Source: Faecalibacterium sp. I3-3-33 (GTDB lineage Bacteria > Bacillota > Clostridia > Oscillospirales > Ruminococcaceae). From it: 64,000 bases of DNA. Position numbers and translations under genes: made by a program. The notes under the pieces are model-generated. The model did not search any database. It had not been told where the DNA came from and worked only from the letters and a program-made list of their open reading frames with translations. The stretch spans positions 496,001 to 560,000 of the forward strand of contig NZ_CP094469.1 of NCBI RefSeq assembly GCF_023347295.1, written 5' to 3'. Positions 59,557 to 64,000 of the stretch are shown here, piece by piece (the first letter of the stretch is position 1; the number at the start of each line of letters is the position of its first letter).

Positions 59557-60066
59557 ATGAATACAGATTGGAACAGCCCGCAGGGCGATTTTGACACCGC
59601 TGAAAAGCAGGGAGAACTGCTGATGCTGCTCAGCCGACAGCAGGTCACCGTGCACACATGGGACGACCCGGACTTTGACTACATGGAGGAGCAGGATCTG
59701 GCACTGGTGGTGCAAAGCCCCTCCGGCACAGAGGACCTGCTGATTGAGCTGTGCGGGGAATTCTCGGTGTTTTTTGAAAAGTGGCACGGTGAGTACGCCG
59801 CCACCGCCGAGGGCTACGCGCAGCTGCAGCAGGACATCACCGCCATTCTGGACGGCAAGGCGGGCGCACTGAGCCTGTACACGGAGAACGGCTGGCAGGG
59901 CACGGTGCTGTGCACCGAGCTGCCCGGCGCAGAGGATGCCGCTGCGGCGCTCAAGCGCTGCTGGCAGGCGGCAAAGCCGGACGCCGCCCTGCCTGCGGGC
60001 AGTCGGCTGGGGCTGGTGTGCTGGGATCCGGCACAGAACCGGAAAGTGCAGCTCCCGGAGGAATAA
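59557..60066 (+). CDS. Conserved hypothetical protein, 169 aa
   Basis: An acidic soluble protein of unknown family. It begins MNTDWNSPQGDFDTAEKQGE; the middle EEQDLALVVQSPSGTEDLLIEL is beta-like, and a LQQDITAILDG helix follows. The ATG at 59557 follows tggagga. It is 37 bases after the GGDEF gene, so they may be co-transcribed. Confidence 0.68.
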   Translation: MNTDWNSPQGDFDTAEKQGELLMLLSRQQVTVHTWDDPDFDYMEEQDLALVVQSPSGTEDLLIELCGEFSVFFEKWHGEYAATAEGYAQLQQDITAILDGKAGALSLYTENGWQGTVLCTELPGAEDAAAALKRCWQAAKPDAALPAGSRLGLVCWDPAQNRKVQLPEE

Positions 60067-60072
60067 TAGAGC

Positions 60073-60110
60073 AAAAAGGTCGCTGCACAAAATGCGTGCA
60101 GCGACCTTTT
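60073..60110. terminator. Bidirectional terminator
   Basis: Stem aaaaggtcgctgcac/gtgcagcgacctttt, loop aaaatgc, between convergent genes. Confidence 0.9.
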
Positions 60111-60111
60111 C

Positions 60112-60648
60112 TTATACAATTTGTTGTTTCTTTTTACGATTTGCCATATAGTTTGCGAATGCGGAGGCCGCAGTGCCCAGCGCGATGCCCAGCACTGCGC
60201 CGCCAAGGACATCGGTGGGAAAGTGCACATAGAGGTACAGCCGGGTAAAGGCGATAAAGGCTGCCAGCACCAGCGCGGGTGCGCCCAGCTTCCGGTTTTG
60301 CAGCCAGAGCGCATAGGCTGCCGCCACCCCGGAAGCGGTGTGCCCGGAGGGGAAGGAGTGCCCGTGCGGTCGCGCCACCAGCATGGTGATGGTGGTGTTG
60401 ATATCGCAGGGACGGGGGCGGGCGAACAGCGGCTTGAGGAAGAAGTGCCCCGCCGCCATGTACAGCACCAGCGCCACCGCCATGGCAAAGCCTGCTTTGC
60501 GGGTGCGCCGGAAGAGCAGAAGCAGCAGGGTGAACGCGATCCAGATCTCGCCGTGGGCACCGGCGTAATCAAAAAAGATGGAGATCGCATTCATTACCGG
60601 GTTGCGGAACTGGTACAGCCAGTCCAGAAAAGCAAACTCAAAGGGCAT
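60112..60648 (-). CDS. PAP2 family phosphatase
   Basis: A 178-residue membrane phosphatase with five or six spans. All three PAP2 motifs are present: KPLFARPRP near residue 72, PSGHTASGV near 100 and HFPTDVLGG near 147. It may act on undecaprenyl pyrophosphate or phosphatidic acid. The ATG at 60648 follows aaggagg. Confidence 0.93.
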   Translation of the reverse strand: MPFEFAFLDWLYQFRNPVMNAISIFFDYAGAHGEIWIAFTLLLLLFRRTRKAGFAMAVALVLYMAAGHFFLKPLFARPRPCDINTTITMLVARPHGHSFPSGHTASGVAAAYALWLQNRKLGAPALVLAAFIAFTRLYLYVHFPTDVLGGAVLGIALGTAASAFANYMANRKKKQQIV

Positions 60649-60740
60649 GGGTTCCTCCTTTTGGGTGGTGAAAGAGCGGATTTTTTATACAATATAGCAT
60701 ATAAATGTTAAAAAATACAGAATGCACTGTAAATTTACCC

Positions 60741-61718
60741 TCAGGGCAGGGGATACTCCGCTTTCATCTGCTCCAAAGTGGGGTAGCTGTCGAGCGCACC
60801 GTGGTGCTGCACGCTGAGGGCGCAGAAGCGGTTGGAAAAGGTCAGATACTCGGTCAGGCGTTTGCGGGAAAGTTTTGGCAGTTCGGCGGTGGTCACGCCG
60901 TCCCGCTGCAGCTGCCACAGGAACGAGCCGATAAAGCCGTCCCCTGCGCCGGTGGTGTCTACCGCTGTCACCTTGGGGCTGCGGGCGCGGGCACTGGTGG
61001 CGCGGGTATAGGCGCGGGCACCCTTGCCGCCGCAGGTGTACAGCACCAGCTGCACATCTCCGGTAAAAAGTGCGGGCAGTGCGGCTTCAATGTCCTCGGT
61101 GCCGGTGAGGAAGGGCAGTTCCTCGTCCGAAAGCTTCAGGATGTGGCTCAGAGGGAGAAACTGCCACACGGTCTGGCGCAGCTGCTCCCGGTCCGGCCAG
61201 AGGGGGAAGCGGAGATTGGGGTCAAAGCTGAGGATGGCGCCCGCCTCCCGCGCAGCAGTGATGGCGGCCAGATGGGCGTAGCGCATGGGGCTGTCCACCA
61301 GCGAGACACTGCAAAAGTGCAAGGCAAAGGCCTGCGAGAACCAGCCCGGGTCGATCTGCTCCGGGGTATACAGCAGGTCTGCGGAGGGCTTGCGGCAGAA
61401 GCTGAAGGTGCGCTGGCCGTTTTCCGCTAAGCTGACGAAGGCCAGCGCGGTGCTGGCTTTGCCGGTAAATTCCAGATGGGAAAGCTCCACGCCGCAGGCG
61501 GCGAGCGCCCGGGCGATCTTGTGACCAAAGGGGTCATCGCCCAGCTGGCTCAGCAGCGCACTGCGGCCGCCCAGCCGGGCAACGGCGGCGCAGACATTGG
61601 CCGGGGCACCGCCCACCCGGGGGCTGAAAGCGGGCACTTCGTCAAAGCTGCACCCCACCCGGGAGGGGATCATATCGATCAGCGCTTCGCCGATGGAAAA
61701 TAAGATCCTGTCGGACAT
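60741..61718 (-). CDS. PfkB family carbohydrate kinase (fructokinase-like)
   Basis: A 325-residue ribokinase-fold kinase. GGAPANVCAAVARLGG near residue 38 is the substrate-side signature, and the catalytic motif is DTTGAGDGFIGSFL near 250. The opening LFSIGEALIDMIPS is like fructokinases. The ATG at 61718 is preferred over upstream codons; aaggaag lies before it. Stands alone on the minus strand. Confidence 0.92.
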   Translation of the reverse strand: MSDRILFSIGEALIDMIPSRVGCSFDEVPAFSPRVGGAPANVCAAVARLGGRSALLSQLGDDPFGHKIARALAACGVELSHLEFTGKASTALAFVSLAENGQRTFSFCRKPSADLLYTPEQIDPGWFSQAFALHFCSVSLVDSPMRYAHLAAITAAREAGAILSFDPNLRFPLWPDREQLRQTVWQFLPLSHILKLSDEELPFLTGTEDIEAALPALFTGDVQLVLYTCGGKGARAYTRATSARARSPKVTAVDTTGAGDGFIGSFLWQLQRDGVTTAELPKLSRKRLTEYLTFSNRFCALSVQHHGALDSYPTLEQMKAEYPLP

Positions 61719-61834
61719 AGGGCTTCTTCCTTTCTGCATACAGGTGTGCCGCAAGGTGCGGCAGTGTACAGTATACACCCGCAGGGCGCTGTGCGCAACT
61801 GCTTCTTTTATACGGTAATGGGCGGGTTTTGCGG

Positions 61835-61863
61835 TTGACTTGCGGCGGCAGATATGCTACAAT
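61835..61863 (+). promoter_or_regulatory. Promoter of the MATE gene
   Basis: TTGACT (61835-61840) and TACAAT (61858-61863), 17-base spacer. Confidence 0.75.
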
Positions 61864-61903
61864 TTCCAGACGTATGCAAAAACAGGGAAAAAGGAAAAAG
61901 TGT

Positions 61904-63205
61904 ATGGATCTGACAAAACAGTTCTTTAAATATGTCTCGCAGAATATTTTCGGCTTACTGGGTACTTCGTGCTATATTCTGGCCGACACTTATTTTATTG
62001 CACAGGCCGCCGGTACGGATGGCGTTACCCTGCTCAACCTCTGCCTGCCCATCTACAACTTTATTTTTGCCATTGGCTCTATGATCGCGCTGGGCTCGGC
62101 CACCCGCTACGCCATTGCCAAGGCGCAGAACGATGCCCGGGGACAGCGGTATTTCTCCAATGCCATTCTGTGCGCCGTACTGGCATCTATCCCGTGGATG
62201 CTGGCGGGTGTCTTTGCGCCCGGGGCGCTGCTGCGGCTCATGGGCGGCGATGTCGGCATCGTGGCGCTGGGCATCCCCTATGCGCGCATCTTTTTGCTGT
62301 TCACTCCGTTTTTTATGTGCAATTACATCGTTTCGGCCTTTGTCCGCAACGACGGCGACCCCTCCCTTGCCATGGTAGCGACCCTGAGCGGCAGTCTGTT
62401 CAACGTGGTGTTCGACTATATCTTTATGTTCCCCATGGGTCTGGGCTTGGCCGGTGCGGCGCTGGCAACGGCGGTTTCGCCTATTATCAGCATCGCCATT
62501 TGCAGCCGCCACTTCTTTAAAAAGGAGAACACCCTGCAATTCGTGCGGCAGATGCCCTCGGCAAGGCTGCTGGGGCAGAGCTGTCAGCTGGGCATCTCCG
62601 GCTTTGTGGGGGAGCTTTCCTCCGGCGTGACCACCACGGTGTTCAACTTTCTGCTGCTGGGGCTGGCGGGCAACGTGGGCGTAGCAGCCTACGGCGTGGT
62701 GGCAAACTTTGCGCTGGTGGCTACCGCCATCTTCAACGGCGTGGCGCAGGGTGCACAGCCGCTGGTGAGCCGCTGCTATGGGCAGAACGACCACGCCGGG
62801 GCGCGGAAGCTGCTGCTGTTGGGCAGCGGCACCGTGCTGGTGCTGGCGGCGGTGCTGTACGCTGCGGTGTTCGGGCTGACCGATACCTTTGTAAGCTGGT
62901 TCAACAGCGAAAACTCGGTGCAGATGGCGCAGTATGCCCACACCGGGATGCGGATGTACTTTGTGGGCTACTTCTTTGCGGGCTTCAACATCATGGCGGC
63001 GGGCTATCTGAGCGCTGTGAACCGCCCGGCAGAGGCCTCTATCACCTCCATCTGCCGCGGCATGGTGGCCATCGTGGCCTGCTCGCTGGTGCTGAGCGCA
63101 GTGTTCGGGATGCCGGGCGTATGGGCGGCCTTCCCGGCTTCGGAGCTGCTCACCGCCCTGCTGACCCTGTTTCTGCTGCGCAGAAAAAAGGCCGAGACGG
63201 CTTAA
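61904..63205 (+). CDS. MATE family efflux transporter
   Basis: A 433-residue membrane protein with 12 likely spans that exports drugs or metabolites using Na+ or H+. Typical segments: GTSCYILADTYFIAQAAGTDG at the start, VRNDGDPSLAMVATLSGSLFNVVFDY near residue 145 and GVAQGAQPLVSRCYGQ near 285. Start at 61904 after aaagga. The stop overlaps the stop of the AraC gene on the other strand. Confidence 0.92.
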   Translation: MDLTKQFFKYVSQNIFGLLGTSCYILADTYFIAQAAGTDGVTLLNLCLPIYNFIFAIGSMIALGSATRYAIAKAQNDARGQRYFSNAILCAVLASIPWMLAGVFAPGALLRLMGGDVGIVALGIPYARIFLLFTPFFMCNYIVSAFVRNDGDPSLAMVATLSGSLFNVVFDYIFMFPMGLGLAGAALATAVSPIISIAICSRHFFKKENTLQFVRQMPSARLLGQSCQLGISGFVGELSSGVTTTVFNFLLLGLAGNVGVAAYGVVANFALVATAIFNGVAQGAQPLVSRCYGQNDHAGARKLLLLGSGTVLVLAAVLYAAVFGLTDTFVSWFNSENSVQMAQYAHTGMRMYFVGYFFAGFNIMAAGYLSAVNRPAEASITSICRGMVAIVACSLVLSAVFGMPGVWAAFPASELLTALLTLFLLRRKKAETA

Positions 63206-64000
63206 ATATACATCTCCTGTTCCCGCATGGTCTCCTCGGGCGTAAGCCCGGCCTGTGCGGCGCGACCGGTCAGTGCCCGCCATTGTGCAGGGGACTGGCC
63301 GGTTTCTTTTTTGAATACCCGGCACAGGTAGTTCGCCCCGGAAAAGCCGCACAAGCTGGCCACCACGTCTAGTGTGTACTCCCGGTGCAGCAGCAGCCGC
63401 TGCGCGGCCTCGATGCGCACGGTGGTCAGGTACTTGCCCGGCGGCACGCCCACGGCGGCGGTAAAGGTGCGCACCAAATGGCTTTTGGAGACCCCCAGCC
63501 GCTCGCTGAGCTCCTCCACGCCGTACAGTCCCGCGTAGTTGGCGCGGATATCCTCAATGGCGGCCTGCACCAGCGGCGGCAGGGCGGGCGCGGCGCTGTC
63601 GGCATCCGCCAGCTCACACAGCAGGGCAAAGACCAGCTGGCTGCGGGCACGGCTGTGGGTGTTTTTTTCCTCCGCAAGACGCCCCATCAGCTCGGCGGCG
63701 GCAGGGCAGGTCTCGCCTTTGGCAAGATAGGGCAGCTCCTGCAGGCCGTTCAAAAACTGCGTGCTGGCCTGCCCGGTCAGCTGGACGCACAGCAGATGGC
63801 AGCTGTCCTCCGGGGTCAGGGTGAGCGGGGCGCGGCTTAAGATCAGATGTCCCGCCGCAGCGGACTGCGGCGGCAGCACCAGCACAGAGCCGGCGGGCGC
63901 AGCCGATGCCCCGGGCAGGGAAGCCGTGCATCTGCCGCTGGAAACAAGGCAGACCCACAGCCCCTCGCCGGTCAGGGTGCGGGGCGCGGAAAGCTGCACG
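63202..64000 (-). CDS. AraC family transcriptional regulator, 5' end outside window
   Basis: At least 265 residues, with the N-terminal sensing domain cut by the window edge. The C-terminal 100 residues are a double helix-turn-helix: VEELSERLGVSKSHLVRTFTAA, then LDVVASLCGFSGANYLCRVFKKETGQSP. The sensing part looks cupin-like. A possible GTG start lies at 63999 but the frame stays open to the edge. It converges with the MATE gene with overlapping stops, so it need not regulate it. Confidence 0.9.
   Translation of the reverse strand, partial: VQLSAPRTLTGEGLWVCLVSSGRCTASLPGASAAPAGSVLVLPPQSAAAGHLILSRAPLTLTPEDSCHLLCVQLTGQASTQFLNGLQELPYLAKGETCPAAAELMGRLAEEKNTHSRARSQLVFALLCELADADSAAPALPPLVQAAIEDIRANYAGLYGVEELSERLGVSKSHLVRTFTAAVGVPPGKYLTTVRIEAAQRLLLHREYTLDVVASLCGFSGANYLCRVFKKETGQSPAQWRALTGRAAQAGLTPEETMREQEMYI

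Overview
The window reads as one continuous stretch of chromosome from a GC-rich, low-oxygen member of the Clostridia. The gene set (pyruvate formate-lyase, an Rnf complex, an iron alcohol dehydrogenase under a Rex-like operator, T-box and tetrahydrofolate leaders, an Rrf2/IscR-NifSU iron-sulfur system) and the base composition fit Faecalibacterium or a close Oscillospiraceae relative. That placement is inference; no rRNA gene is present.

Layout. 1-1442: 3' part of a large serine recombinase of visibly lower GC, probably the edge of an integrated element. 1.6-5.7 kb: a three-gene set of LRR protein, VWA/metallopeptidase-like protein and MoxR-type AAA ATPase. 6-9.5 kb: nifU, nifS, an unknown gene, a rhodanese and a divergent iscR. 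9.6-10.35 kb: tRNA-Trp, tRNA-Asp and tRNA-Thr. 10.5-17 kb: alcohol dehydrogenase, cysS with T-box leader, pflA and pflB. 17.4-17.6 kb: a candidate structured small RNA. 17.6-23 kb: membrane and surface-polysaccharide genes. 23.3-29 kb: two paralogous AMP-forming ligases, a carrier protein, a condensation-like acyltransferase and an MFS exporter. 29.2-33 kb: queH, a DUF896 gene, dpaA, dpaB and a D-Ala-D-Ala carboxypeptidase. 33.2-37.7 kb: rfbC, a polysaccharide ABC exporter and a large glycosyltransferase. 38-40 kb: three CAP-like lipoproteins, two of them sharing a duplicated promoter and signal-peptide module. 40.5-45.5 kb: rnfCDGEAB. 45.9-50.6 kb: birA, an ECF sigma/anti-sigma set and a second tRNA-Thr. 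50.7-55 kb: oligoendopeptidase F, then a THF riboswitch, folT and folC. 55-64 kb: an ECF-transporter S component with a DUF4430 lipoprotein, a ROK kinase, rlmD, a GGDEF protein, PAP2 phosphatase, PfkB kinase, MATE transporter and an AraC regulator that runs off the window.

The most unusual thing here is not a protein. At least nine intergenic sites carry members of one dispersed element family. A unit has an outer end close to ACGATT; two interlocked 6-bp inverted repeats whose arms change sequence between copies while staying complementary; and a hairpin that is nearly always 36 nt, made of 16 bp capped by C(TGCG)G. The hairpin arms differ almost completely between copies. In one orientation a T-run follows the hairpin, so each unit looks like an intrinsic terminator with a UNCG tetraloop. 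Four composites hold two units head to head and would terminate transcription from both sides. Two other copies replace one unit with a second conserved repeat of about 180 bp. No transposase that could obviously move them is visible in the window.
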